Source: Candidatus Hydrogenedentota bacterium (GTDB taxonomy: Bacteria > Hydrogenedentota > Hydrogenedentia > Hydrogenedentales > CAILVY01). Taken from it: a stretch of DNA of 64,000 nucleotides. Both the position numbers and the translations under genes were made by a program. The stretch lies in assembly GCA_029565395.1 (NCBI GenBank), contig JAKQOG010000013.1:1-64000 (forward strand), in the 5' to 3' direction. Position 1 is the first letter of the stretch, and each line of letters begins with the position of its first letter. A model generated the notes under the pieces. That model had not been told where the DNA came from. It did no database searches and saw only the letters and a list, made by a program, of their open reading frames with translations. Of the stretch, positions 10,052-19,306 are shown piece by piece.

Positions 10052-13000
10052 TCAGGATCTCTGCGCACGAAGGGCGTCTACTATATTTTCTTTGACAATA
10101 TACACGGCCGGCAGCACCAACAATGTAAACAAGGTGGAACTGATAAGACCGCCCATCATGACGATGGCCAGCGGCTTTTCAATTTCCGCACCGACATCCT
10201 TGCTGAGCAGAATCGGCAATAATCCCAGCGCCGCGCATGAGGCCGTCATCAGTTTTGGCCGGAGCCGCTGTACGCTCGCTAACCGGACCGCTTCCAGTTT
10301 GGTGTGACCTTCTGCGATAAAGTCTTTCGTCTGCGTAAGCAACACAAGACTGTTTTGCACTGCAATGCCGAACAGCGCGATGAATCCCACTGCCGATGAA
10401 ACATTCAGGGTTTCTCCCATCAGCAGCAGCGACACTACACCGCCGATAAACGCACTCGGCACCGTGGCGAGGATGATGGCCGCCTGTGACAGAGAGCGCA
10501 GCGCCAGATAGAGCAAAATGAATACGATGATCAATGCCACGCCGGTCGCCAGCGCAAGCGAACGCATCGCCCGTTGTTGACTCTCATACTGTCCGCCGAA
10601 AACGATGAAATAATCCGGGGGAAGTATAAGCGGAACAAGTTTTGCCTTGATTTCCTTCACCACGCTTCCCAAATCCCTGCCCTGTATGCTGGCGTCAATG
10701 CTCAACCTGCGATTCATGGCTTCACGCCAGATAACGTTTGGGCCTTCCAGCAATGTTAATTGCGCCACCTGAGACAACGGGATGCGATTGCCGGAAGGGG
10801 TGTCCACCATGATGGTGCCAATGGCTTCGGGCGTATTTCGGATTTCTTCGGGAAAACGCGCAAACACACCGTAACTGCGCTGGTTTTTCCACACCTGGGT
10901 CAGTTCTTCGCCGCCGATGGCCAGCCGGACGATTTCAGAAAGTGAGGCGACCGAAACGCCATAGCGTGCGGCGGCTTCGCGATCAATTTGAATTTGCAAT
11001 TGGGGGACGCCCACGGCCTGGTCCATTTTAGCATCCTCGATGCCCGGCGTATTCCGAACGATGTCGAAGATGGCTTTTCCTTTTTCCGACAAAACCCGGA
11101 TGTCCGGTCCAAAGAGTTTTACCTGCAAGGGGGCGGGTGTGCCTTCCAGGCTCTCATCAATTTTGAGTTGGAGCGGTTGGGTAAATGCCACCGACACCCC
11201 AGGGATTTCTTCCACGGCTTCACGGATATCCGCGAGAATATCCGCAGCAGGCCGGGACAATTCTTCCTTGGGTTTCAGATTGACGATGATTTCCCCTGAG
11301 TTCACCGGCAGTACGCATCCGATGGCGCGTTCAGAACGTCCGTTGCGCCGCACTACATCGGTGATATTCGGATCGCTCATCAGGAGTTGTTCGATCTGTC
11401 TGGTGATGTGATCGTTTTGCTCCAACGAGGTTTCTGGTGGCGTTACCGTGGATATCACCCAAGCCCCTTCGTCCAATTTCGGCATGAAATCCCGCCCCAC
11501 GCGCGTCAAACCAAAACCGGCGGGAATCAGCAGCAACATGGTGACCGTAATCACCAGCCAACGCCGCTGCAATGCAACGCCAAGCACTGGCACATACACT
11601 TTCTTGATCCCGCGCACAAACCATACTTCCTCCGCTTTTGCCTGGCGGCGTTTGGATGCGAGCAGCCAGAGGCACAGCACGGGAGTTAAGGTTAAAGACA
11701 ACATCAGGGACACCATCATGGCGGAGCCCACAGTCACCGCGAGCGGGCGGAAAAGAAGACCTTCAATGCCGCTCATGAGAAACAGGGGCAGAAACACCGC
11801 AACAATGATGAACGTTGCGAAGGCAATGGGACGCCCCACCTCGCGGGCGGCCTGGTGTGCAATGTGTTCCTTCACGGTTTTATCACCGAGTTCATCACGA
11901 TGACGGTGAAAGTGATGGAATACATTTTCCACCATGATGATGGAGGCGTCCACCATGATGCCGACCGCGATGGCAAGCCCGCCCAGAGAAAGAGTGTTCA
12001 GCCCCACATTAAATTGCCGCATCAGCATCGCTGCAATGACCACGGACAACGGGAGGGAAATAGCGACAATTAACGTACTTCGAAGGTGGCCCAGATATGC
12101 AAAGAGCACCAGCACCACCAAAACCGCGCCTATTAGAATGGCACGCGTGACACTGGTCAATGCGTGATTGATCAAATGAGTCTGGTCATAGTAGGGAACG
12201 ATATGGACGCCCTTGGGAAGCGTTGGGCGCATATCTTCTAATGCCTTTTCGATACCCTGAACCACCTGGACTGTGTCGGCGGAGGGCTGTTTGATCACAA
12301 GCGCGACCACCGTTTCCTTGCCGTTCTTACTGGCAATGCCGCGCCGGATAGCCGTGCCGTCTTCGATCTCGGCTACATCCCGCAAAAAGAGCGGCACGCC
12401 ATTTTTTTCACCAATGACTGTACCGCCGATATCCTGCAGGGAATCATATCGCCCGATCCCCCGGACCGTGTATTCCGAGGAGCCCGTGCTGATGAATCCG
12501 CCGGAAGCGTTTTCGTTTCCTCTGCGAATAGCGGTTTCCACTTCGGCAAGTGTGACATCATATGCGTGAATTTTGGCAGGATCGAGTGTAATGCGGTATT
12601 GCCGGAGATAGCCTCCCATGTTCAGGACTTCCGCCACGCCGGGAACCGTCAGAAGATTGTAGCGGATTTGCCATTCCGCCAACTCGCGCAACTCCATGGC
12701 GGATACATCCCCTTCCACGGCGAATTCATAGACTTCGGCCAGGCGTGTCGTGGCGCTGGCCAGCGTGGGTGGCTCCGTGCCTGGCGGCAATTGCGCGGCT
12801 ACTTGTGCGATGCGTTCTGATACAAATTGCCGGGCCCGCCAGAATTCCGTTTCGATATCAAAATCGACAATGACGGAAGACAATCCCTGGGTGGTTTGAG
12901 AACGAACCCGGCGAATGCCCGGCAGCCCGTTCATGGCCGCTTCCATGGGGCGGGTAATCATTAGTTCTATTTCTTCCGGGGCCATTGCCTCGTTTTCCGT

Positions 13001-13171
13001 GACGATGGTGAACACCGGGATGGTAATATCCGGATAGACGTTCTTTGGCATCCTCTGGTAGGCGGTAATCCCAAAAATAAAGGCCAGCGTCACCACCATC
13101 AACACCACCGGCTTATGCCGGAAGGATGCCTGGAGAATACGCTCCATGAGCGTGTGCTGTGTCAAATCCAT
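10052..13171 (-). CDS. Heavy-metal efflux RND transporter (CusA/CzcA family)
   Basis: A 1039-residue inner-membrane RND pump that would export metal cations using the proton gradient. It has the RND plan of two membrane blocks and two large periplasmic loops: TM1 near residues 18-36 (VVLMVVTLAFIFGITAY), the transmembrane proton-relay segment AIAVGIMVDASIIMVEN, which is the HME-type version with MVDA, and the periplasmic block FGGQYESQQRA. The start follows CGGAGCAGGAC. It is the last gene of the operon, 20 bases behind the adaptor gene. The metal (copper/silver or zinc/cobalt/cadmium) cannot be told from sequence alone; the MVDA motif leans to CusA. Confidence 0.9.
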   Translation of the reverse strand: MDLTQHTLMERILQASFRHKPVVLMVVTLAFIFGITAYQRMPKNVYPDITIPVFTIVTENEAMAPEEIELMITRPMEAAMNGLPGIRRVRSQTTQGLSSVIVDFDIETEFWRARQFVSERIAQVAAQLPPGTEPPTLASATTRLAEVYEFAVEGDVSAMELRELAEWQIRYNLLTVPGVAEVLNMGGYLRQYRITLDPAKIHAYDVTLAEVETAIRRGNENASGGFISTGSSEYTVRGIGRYDSLQDIGGTVIGEKNGVPLFLRDVAEIEDGTAIRRGIASKNGKETVVALVIKQPSADTVQVVQGIEKALEDMRPTLPKGVHIVPYYDQTHLINHALTSVTRAILIGAVLVVLVLFAYLGHLRSTLIVAISLPLSVVIAAMLMRQFNVGLNTLSLGGLAIAVGIMVDASIIMVENVFHHFHRHRDELGDKTVKEHIAHQAAREVGRPIAFATFIIVAVFLPLFLMSGIEGLLFRPLAVTVGSAMMVSLMLSLTLTPVLCLWLLASKRRQAKAEEVWFVRGIKKVYVPVLGVALQRRWLVITVTMLLLIPAGFGLTRVGRDFMPKLDEGAWVISTVTPPETSLEQNDHITRQIEQLLMSDPNITDVVRRNGRSERAIGCVLPVNSGEIIVNLKPKEELSRPAADILADIREAVEEIPGVSVAFTQPLQLKIDESLEGTPAPLQVKLFGPDIRVLSEKGKAIFDIVRNTPGIEDAKMDQAVGVPQLQIQIDREAAARYGVSVASLSEIVRLAIGGEELTQVWKNQRSYGVFARFPEEIRNTPEAIGTIMVDTPSGNRIPLSQVAQLTLLEGPNVIWREAMNRRLSIDASIQGRDLGSVVKEIKAKLVPLILPPDYFIVFGGQYESQQRAMRSLALATGVALIIVFILLYLALRSLSQAAIILATVPSAFIGGVVSLLLMGETLNVSSAVGFIALFGIAVQNSLVLLTQTKDFIAEGHTKLEAVRLASVQRLRPKLMTASCAALGLLPILLSKDVGAEIEKPLAIVMMGGLISSTLFTLLVLPAVYIVKENIVDALRAQRS

Positions 13172-13191
13172 GTCCTGCTCCGAGTAGTTGA

Positions 13192-14433
13192 TTAGTGTTC
13201 GTGACCGTGACTCAATTCACTTTTTTCCAGTGTGGCCTTCAGCAGGAACGATCCTTCCGCAACGTAGGATTGTCCCGGAACTAATCCTTCCAAAATCTCT
13301 ACATGTGTTTGAGTATTTCGGCCCAGGCTCACAGGAACTGCTTTGAATCCTTCGTCTGTTCGTAAAAAAACCACGCTTTCCCCTTGAATACGTTGCAGCG
13401 CTGTTTTGGGGATCGCCACGGGGACGGTCACCTTTTCCGTTGCGAGATAACCGGTAACGAATTGTCCGGGCCGCCACCGGCCCTCGCGATTCTCCACCAC
13501 GGCTCGTGCAGTGGCGGTGCGGGTTTCTTCGCCCATAACCGGTCCAATATATGAGACCGCCGCGGTGATCCCGGCATCGGAAGCTGCGCTGTCCTTTATG
13601 AGGATTTCCTGACCTTTCTGAATGACACTCAGATCTTTTTGGTACACATTGAAGTCCACCCACACACTGCTCAGATCGGCCACAATAAAGACGGTGGCAT
13701 CTTCTTTCAGCGCCTCGCCCAAGGTAATATGCTTTTCGATGATTGTGCCGTCGAAGGGGGCGAGAATTTCATACCGGGTCAGGGAAATGTGTGTCTGAGC
13801 GGATAGTTTCTCCACATATTCCTCGGAGAAACCGATGGCATGGAGTTGTTGCTCGGCGGTTCTGGACACAATCCGTGCTTCCGCCAATGCATTTTTCGCC
13901 GAGAGATAATCCTGTTCTGCGGATATTTTTTTGGTCCAGAGTCCTGATTCGCGCTCGTACATGGCGGCGGCGAGTGCTTCCCGCTCCTTCGCGGCCAGGT
14001 ATCCCGCTTTGAGATCAGCCAGTTCACGGCTATCGAGGACGGCCATGACTTCGCCGGTTTTCACCGCATCGCCCAGATTCTTGTACACTTCCTGGGCTAC
14101 ACCCGGAATGCGTGGCACCACATGCGCCACTCGATCGGCATTCAATTTGATTTCGCCGGGCAGGGTCAGCGGAATGGAGAGTTCTCCCGGTCCTGCTTCC
14201 GCCAGTTTAATTTGGTTTTTCTCGATTTGCGCGGCGGTCATCTGCACCGCCTCCACGTTTTCCTCATGGGCATGTTCATTCGATTCAGGGGATTCCGCTG
14301 AAGCACTGTGTTCAAGGACATCCTTGTCATGGTTTTCCTCTTTCGGTTCCGCAATGACGGGCGAGCATCCCGTACACACCGTAATTGCGCCGAGTATGGC
14401 GATGATCAACATATTCTTGGCTGTTTTACGCAT
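13192..14433 (-). CDS. RND efflux periplasmic adaptor (CusB/CzcB, HlyD family) lipoprotein
   Basis: The membrane-fusion subunit that links the RND pump to the outer-membrane channel. The chosen ATG (14433) gives MRKTAKNMLIIAILGAITVC, a lipoprotein-like signal with Cys in the CTGC box, and is served by the GGAG that overlaps the stop of the upstream channel gene. An upstream in-frame start at 14484 would overlap that gene and bury the signal. The 413-residue protein has an acidic His-containing segment (EHAHEEN), a lipoyl/coiled-coil hairpin region, the beta-barrel (ILAPFDGTIIEKHITLGE) and a His-rich end (SHGHEH). The His clusters fit metal capture in the periplasm, as seen in other metal adaptors. 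Confidence 0.9.
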   Translation of the reverse strand: MRKTAKNMLIIAILGAITVCTGCSPVIAEPKEENHDKDVLEHSASAESPESNEHAHEENVEAVQMTAAQIEKNQIKLAEAGPGELSIPLTLPGEIKLNADRVAHVVPRIPGVAQEVYKNLGDAVKTGEVMAVLDSRELADLKAGYLAAKEREALAAAMYERESGLWTKKISAEQDYLSAKNALAEARIVSRTAEQQLHAIGFSEEYVEKLSAQTHISLTRYEILAPFDGTIIEKHITLGEALKEDATVFIVADLSSVWVDFNVYQKDLSVIQKGQEILIKDSAASDAGITAAVSYIGPVMGEETRTATARAVVENREGRWRPGQFVTGYLATEKVTVPVAIPKTALQRIQGESVVFLRTDEGFKAVPVSLGRNTQTHVEILEGLVPGQSYVAEGSFLLKATLEKSELSHGHEH

Positions 14434-14441
14434 GACGGCAT

Positions 14442-15923
14442 TTACTCCTTGTTCAACGTGGTATCTGAAACGTCTTCCGGCCAAAGCGATTCGCCGGTGA
14501 GCCGTTCTAAAGCCGCCACGTTCTGGTGATAGGCGGAAAGGGCTTCAAGATAGCGTTCGCTAACTTCAAACAGGGTTCGCTGGGCATCCAGTACATCAAG
14601 GAATCCGAACTTTCCCTGCACATACGCTTCATTAATAGCAGCAAAGGTTTCGTCCGCCGAGGGGATCACCTTGTCCTTCAGGGTTTTAACGGAGGCATGG
14701 GCATTTGCCAATTCCTGGTAGGCCATGTTCAGCGCGGCATGGATTCGTGCACGCGCCGCCTGTTGTTCGGCGGAGGCTTTGGCGGCAAGGTGCTTTGCTT
14801 CTTTTATGGCGCCCTCATTGCGATCAAAAATGGGCAGCGGGATGGACACGCCCAAAACCAGGAGATTATCCCAACTGCTGTCTGATTCAGATCGAAACCG
14901 GGTCCGATAAATACCCTCGGAGCCCAACGTCCAGCCGTTGCCTTTGGCCTCGGAAGCATGACGCGCCCGATAGCCTGCGGAGACGGTAAGATCCGGAACC
15001 GCTTCAGAACGCGCCAAGGCTACAGCAGCATGACGTTTTTCCAATTCCGCGCCCCAGCGGGCAAGGTCCGGATTCTTCGTTATCCGTTCATACAAGGCAG
15101 CCAATGGCGGAATATCGCGAACGGATTCCAATATTCCTTCCAGGCGGTCAAAGCGGGCGGTTTCTTCCCCCCACAGGGAAGCCAGCGCGGACCGTGCCGC
15201 GGTAAGATCTCTTTCGGCATTTTCTGCCTGTAAACGGGCCGTAGCCAGTGCCGTTTCGGCTTTGCGTGCTTCCAGCGGAGAGACCCGGCCCGCGTCTACC
15301 CGTGCAGAAACCGTCCGCAGCACTTGCTCGGCCAACACCACCAATTCCTGGTCCAACTTGCACTTTTCCTGCGCCGTTAATCCGGCGACAAACGCTTTCG
15401 CCGTGGTTTCCAGAATGTTCGCCCGGGCAATTTCATATTCCCACGTCACCGTATCCCGATCCCGGGCTGCGGCGATGATCCGTCTTGATCGTTTCCCGCC
15501 CAATTCAATAACCTGTGACAGGTTCACCGTCACTTCCGCTTCCGCAAATGGGTTGTTAGAACCACCTTCCGTTTCACGCGACCATTCGGAGACAAATGCC
15601 GGCCTGCCCTCGCCAAGACCAAGGCCTGTGGTACTGGACTCCCGATGTGCGCCGGAAGCGCCACTAAGTTGAATATCCTCGACCTCCAGGGACAATTCCG
15701 GATTTGGCCATTTTCGCGCCTGGATCTGCCGCGCTTCCGCGGCCCGGAGATCATAGGGGTACACTGCCAAATTCGGATTGTGCGCCAGCACAAGGGTGAT
15801 TGCTTGGGAAAGGGTAATGGCGCCGCTTACCAGCGGAGGCGTGTTTTCGGCGGCATAGGCTTCAAGCCCGGGCATTAGCAGGGGTATGAGCAAGGCCATT
15901 TTCATACTATGGTAAGTTTTCAT
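14442..15923 (-). CDS. Outer-membrane efflux channel (TolC/CzcC family)
   Basis: The outer-membrane factor of the tripartite metal pump. The ATG at 15923 gives MKTYHSMKMALLIPLLMPGLEAYA, a proper signal peptide, and has AGG eleven bases upstream; the longer frame from 15986 puts 21 non-signal residues first. The 493-residue protein has two OEP repeats, each with a long helical hairpin (VLAHNPNLAVYPYDLRAAEA; LAELEKRHAAVALARSEAVPDL-type) and conserved SIPLPIFDRNEGAI. Its stop overlaps the ribosome site of the adaptor gene, so translation is probably coupled. Confidence 0.9.
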   Translation of the reverse strand: MKTYHSMKMALLIPLLMPGLEAYAAENTPPLVSGAITLSQAITLVLAHNPNLAVYPYDLRAAEARQIQARKWPNPELSLEVEDIQLSGASGAHRESSTTGLGLGEGRPAFVSEWSRETEGGSNNPFAEAEVTVNLSQVIELGGKRSRRIIAAARDRDTVTWEYEIARANILETTAKAFVAGLTAQEKCKLDQELVVLAEQVLRTVSARVDAGRVSPLEARKAETALATARLQAENAERDLTAARSALASLWGEETARFDRLEGILESVRDIPPLAALYERITKNPDLARWGAELEKRHAAVALARSEAVPDLTVSAGYRARHASEAKGNGWTLGSEGIYRTRFRSESDSSWDNLLVLGVSIPLPIFDRNEGAIKEAKHLAAKASAEQQAARARIHAALNMAYQELANAHASVKTLKDKVIPSADETFAAINEAYVQGKFGFLDVLDAQRTLFEVSERYLEALSAYHQNVAALERLTGESLWPEDVSDTTLNKE

Positions 15924-16071
15924 GTGTTTCTGCCTAAGTTGAATTCCATCAAACATTTCAATGGAAACGACAGTTACTAAAGCCAACTACAGATGATTTT
16001 GGAAGAGTCTGTATCCAAAGGAAACAAGTGCAAAAACACTTATCTCTTGGAACAGGGCAGGGGGGGAGGAA

Positions 16072-16515
16072 TCAATTACGGAGCACGATAGTTCGTGCGG
16101 GAGGCACTGATAGCGGACAGGATATTATCCGGTTAAAAGCGGTGGTTTCCAGACTCATAAGTAGAGCAGGAAACACGCCATAGCCCATCAGGAAGTTGTG
16201 CGCTTTACTGGCAGCAGTTGAAACGGGCTTATGTTCACACCGTGACGGCAGGGTTGTCATATAGGCGGTCATGGGTACATCCAAGCAGGGTCCGCAATGG
16301 CTAGTGGAACGGGGCGCCTCGATGCTAGATGCTGTTGGGTTTGGTGTCGTTAACGGTGCGTCAGGCCCTGACATGCATTGGCCGTTCAGGGCTATTTCCA
16401 GGGCGATGTGACCATCTTCGGCGATGCATAAAACAACCTCGGATCCATGAAACATGGAAATAGGAACAAAAGCAACTGCCATCAGGCACGCTAATGCTCT
16501 TTTAATTCCCATCAT
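16072..16515 (-). CDS. Small secreted Cys/His protein at the head of the metal efflux operon
   Basis: This 147-residue protein has a signal peptide (MGIKRALACLMAVAFVPISMFHG). The mature part carries LCIAEDGHIALE, a Cys at GQC, the pair SHCGPCLDVP and a further RCEHK. Similar small proteins with a 'CxxxDGHxxxE ... CxxC-DxP' layout occur next to CusABC/CzcCBA operons in other phyla, as I recall; the function is not known to me. Cys and His residues suggest metal binding in the periplasm (inference). It is the first gene after the promoter at 16585-16614 and lies 148 bases upstream of the channel gene. GAGGAAAAC precedes the start. Confidence 0.7.
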   Translation of the reverse strand: MMGIKRALACLMAVAFVPISMFHGSEVVLCIAEDGHIALEIALNGQCMSGPDAPLTTPNPTASSIEAPRSTSHCGPCLDVPMTAYMTTLPSRCEHKPVSTAASKAHNFLMGYGVFPALLMSLETTAFNRIISCPLSVPPARTIVLRN

Positions 16516-16584
16516 ATGCGGTTGTTTTCCTCTTCGATTGAAGTCTCAACCTTTAAACACGAATTAAGACTCTATTTAATCCTG

Positions 16585-16614
16585 ATTATACAGGAGGAAG
16601 GAGAATCCGCACAA
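16585..16614 (-). promoter_or_regulatory. Sigma-70-type promoter of the metal efflux operon
   Basis: On the minus strand TTGTGC (16614-16609) and a perfect TATAAT (16590-16585) are separated by 18 bases. The start of the small Cys/His gene is about 70 bases downstream. No metalloregulator gene lies nearby. Confidence 0.6.
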
Positions 16615-17019
16615 AATTAAGGAGATCTGTCTAAAAATATGGAGTGTATCCACTCAGGACACTGATCCTGATCAAACATGTTTCAGGAAATACGCAAAGG
16701 CTTCAAATTTCATATCAAGTTAAAAATCTAGTCTGCGGAATGTTTTTAAGGTGCGGGGGCTGCGGCATATTCTTATTTAGCCCCCATTTCAGGAAAAACG
16801 GTGGTGGAAACATGTACAGGAAAAGGTTCCTATGAGCTAATTGTTTTTTCATTACTCTCTTTGGATATGTTCAGGTCCAGGCGGTTATTCCAATTTTTGG
16901 AAGAAACAATTCGACATTATTTTCTATCTACACACAGATTTTTATTATAACCGCCGTAACCTATTATTTTTAAATGAGTTACTGTATTTCCAAAACGTGG
17001 AATTAGGGCAAAATAATGC
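16615..17019. other. AT-rich intergenic stretch between the metal operon and the prepilin-like gene
   Basis: No convincing gene is seen on either strand. It holds a small inverted repeat TCAGGA-6-TCCTGA (16654-16671) some 40 bases upstream of the metal-operon promoter, which could be an operator, and a hairpin GGGGGCT...AGCCCCC (16755-16785, 17-base loop) without a following T run. A duplicated GGAATAATAA lies further on, at about 17085-17096. Confidence 0.5.
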
Positions 17020-17048
17020 TTTACATGAGAACGTAAATGGTGTATAGT
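17020..17048 (+). promoter_or_regulatory. Promoter of the prepilin-like gene
   Basis: TTTACA and TATAGT are separated by 17 bases. Transcription would begin near 17055, about 75 bases before the start codon. Confidence 0.55.
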
Positions 17049-17130
17049 GACTAGGACGATGAGGTGTTGTGGCAAGGAATAATAAGGAATAATAAGGCAG
17101 TTGGCATTAGGGTGGTGGGAGAGAGTTGCG

Positions 17131-18090
17131 ATGGGAAGGAGTGTGCGCGGTTTTACCCTGATAGAGCTGTTGGTCGTGATCGCCATTATAGGCATTTTGG
17201 CGGCAATTCTATTACCTGCCTTAGCGCGAGCGCGGGAAGCGGCCCGGCGGTCCAGTTGCCAGAATAACCTGAAGGAATTCGGGCTGGTGTTCAAGATGTA
17301 CGCCAACGAAGCGCCCGGAGAACGATTTCCGATGCTGAAACGGTACACGTCCACCTGGGCGCCGGGATTTGATCTTCCGTATGAAGGAAACACCTGCAAC
17401 ATGGGACAGGCCTCTTCGTTTGTCCCTGATGTGCAATCCATGTATCCGGAATATCTATCCGATACGGAGATCTTTCAATGTCCGTCGTCCTCCACGTATA
17501 CGAAGTATGACTGGCATTATGACAATAACCCGGACAATCCCGTGGATCCCTGTGCTTCAACGAATGATTCGTATGTATATTTTGGGTGGACCATTCTGGA
17601 TCAGCATGTCTATGTGGCCGGGTCCAATCCGAATGCCGATGACCCTACACCGGCCATCAACCCGTTGTTTGTTGAACTGTTTGTTAATGATTCGTGGTCT
17701 GGAGTTCTGGACGAAGGGTTTATGTGTGATATCGTCTATTTCCCTTGCGCTCCGCCACACCCGTATGACAAGGATTTGAAATTTCAGGACCTTGACCCGA
17801 ACGCGGAGGAGGAGCCTGTCTACCGTCTTCGCGAAGGGATTGAAAGGTTCTTTATTACCGATGTTAACGATCCCGCCTCCACCGCCAAAGCCCAAAGCAC
17901 CCTCCCCATCATGTGGGACCGCACGGCGCTCAATTTTACCCGCGATGGGTTTAACCATCTTCCCGGCGGCGCGAATGTCTTATACCTGGATGGACACGTA
18001 GGCTATCTGCGGTATCCAGATGGACATCCTATTACACGCGCCTATGCGGTTGTAATTACCCAACTGTGCGACCATTTTCCTTCTTCATGA
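17131..18090 (+). CDS. Prepilin-like secreted protein with H-x9-DG tail (DUF1559-like)
   Basis: A 319-residue protein. The short basic leader MGRSVRG is followed by [20 protein letters not shown], the type IV prepilin N-methylation segment with the essential Glu at position 5 after the cleavage site. The C-terminal [16 protein letters not shown] matches the H-x9-DG signature of the large DUF1559 family that is amplified in Planctomycetes and relatives. The ATG at 17131 has GGGAG upstream; the earlier TTG would put ten odd residues before the leader. Cys pairs in the middle may form disulphides. No pilus assembly genes lie nearby, so it must use machinery coded elsewhere. The role of the family is unclear. 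Confidence 0.88.
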   Translation: MGRSVRGFTLIELLVVIAIIGILAAILLPALARAREAARRSSCQNNLKEFGLVFKMYANEAPGERFPMLKRYTSTWAPGFDLPYEGNTCNMGQASSFVPDVQSMYPEYLSDTEIFQCPSSSTYTKYDWHYDNNPDNPVDPCASTNDSYVYFGWTILDQHVYVAGSNPNADDPTPAINPLFVELFVNDSWSGVLDEGFMCDIVYFPCAPPHPYDKDLKFQDLDPNAEEEPVYRLREGIERFFITDVNDPASTAKAQSTLPIMWDRTALNFTRDGFNHLPGGANVLYLDGHVGYLRYPDGHPITRAYAVVITQLCDHFPSS

Positions 18091-18137
18091 TGGTCTTTGA
18101 TTCAACATTGATTTGACCGTAGAAGCTGAAATGTATA

Positions 18138-18182
18138 ACACCTCAGAACAATACGCAGATCGTTCTGAGGTGTATGTTTTTT
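18138..18182 (+). terminator. Strong intrinsic terminator
   Basis: A perfect 12-bp stem, ACACCTCAGAAC and GTTCTGAGGTGT, with a 12-base loop is followed by ATGTTTTTT. It ends the prepilin-like gene and sits just before the 3' end of the convergent Cys-rich gene. Confidence 0.9.
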
Positions 18183-18194
18183 GAAGTGATACTC

Positions 18195-19061
18195 TTATGG
18201 GCACCACGTCGAACCTGTGCAGCAGTATATGGTGCACATCGTGCAGCAACAAACCGTACTATCAACGCATTTCCGGTAGGTCGCGCCCGGTGTCCTGCTG
18301 CAACACATACTGTGCTTTGACCAGCAGAGTACTCTTCCATCAGCCCCTTGAAGCAGCAATTCGGGATTCGTATCCCGGAGAATTTTCTTCCCATCCATGA
18401 AATCACTGAGAAAATCAATGTCCTCATCCGAAAATCTGTCTGGGTAAGCTTTTGGATCTGCGTCGAGTGGAGCTGCCGCAGTGTGATACAGGGCGTGCAT
18501 GTCCATATTTCCGAACGTGGGATGTTCGGCGAATTTAGTAATAGCCGCTATCTCTTCCTTTGATGGGGCTTGGTTGGCAGAGCGGTTTACAAACGTCAGG
18601 GAAAGCACTTTGGCCTTGTTTTTGAGATTTTTAAACTGGCTAAGGATCTCTTTTTTAAGCGGTTCATTATTGACCGGAGGAAGGGTATCCCACGCTTGCA
18701 AGTAGAGGTCCTTCACAGTCCACTTTATATCAGGATTTGCCTTAAATAGGCTGTTCAGAGCAGACAGTGCTTCACCCGCAGCGGCTATTCGGCCTGCGCT
18801 TACGCCACTGGGCACCTTTGGCAGGTTATCATACCAAGCTGTTACGGCATCACTGACCAGAAGGTCTCCTGCAAAGAGACTGTTAAACGTCTGGCCTTCA
18901 AAAAGAACCTCGGTCATCTGAACATTGTCACCCCAGCTTATTTTTACACCAGGCGTATTAATCATTGCCGTGCATTCTGCGTCCGATCCCAGCTCAGAGG
19001 CCGCGGCGGATATCATCACCGCCAGCAACAGAACCAATAGACATTTCATCCCTCTCAACAT
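18195..19061 (-). CDS. Secreted protein of unknown function with extreme Cys-rich C-terminal tail
   Basis: A 288-residue protein that I do not recognise. The start at 19061 has GGAGAG upstream and gives a clear signal peptide (MLRGMKCLLVLLLAVMISAAAS). The middle (about residues 25-240) is soluble, helical in character and has one Cys. The last 43 residues hold eleven Cys, with Ser/Thr between them: CWSKHSMCCSRTPG, then KCVDSTVCCC, MCTIYCC and TWCP. The switch from an ordinary body to this tail suggests a leader-plus-core or domain-plus-knot design. Disulphide knot, metal binding, or post-translational thioether formation are all possible; no modifying enzyme is nearby. It is monocistronic and separate from the kinase gene upstream. 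Confidence 0.65.
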   Translation of the reverse strand: MLRGMKCLLVLLLAVMISAAASELGSDAECTAMINTPGVKISWGDNVQMTEVLFEGQTFNSLFAGDLLVSDAVTAWYDNLPKVPSGVSAGRIAAAGEALSALNSLFKANPDIKWTVKDLYLQAWDTLPPVNNEPLKKEILSQFKNLKNKAKVLSLTFVNRSANQAPSKEEIAAITKFAEHPTFGNMDMHALYHTAAAPLDADPKAYPDRFSDEDIDFLSDFMDGKKILRDTNPELLLQGADGRVLCWSKHSMCCSRTPGATYRKCVDSTVCCCTMCTIYCCTGSTWCP

Positions 19062-19306
19062 GTTGTTTCTCTCCTTCTTTGAGTTGTCACATGTCACGTC
19101 TGTGCCTGTCTACCCCAATGGAATACAGACACTGGTTGTATGGTCACTCTAAATTTTTTCTTACGGTGTTTACACCTGCCCCAAGTAGTGTCAGCCCAGT
19201 CCCACAAACTCAGTTCTCTTTCTTATCTCACTCTCCTTTCTTGTTCTAAACCATTCCCTTCCATTCTACAAGACCTTGTTTTTACAATGCATGTTTTAAT
19301 GTTGTT

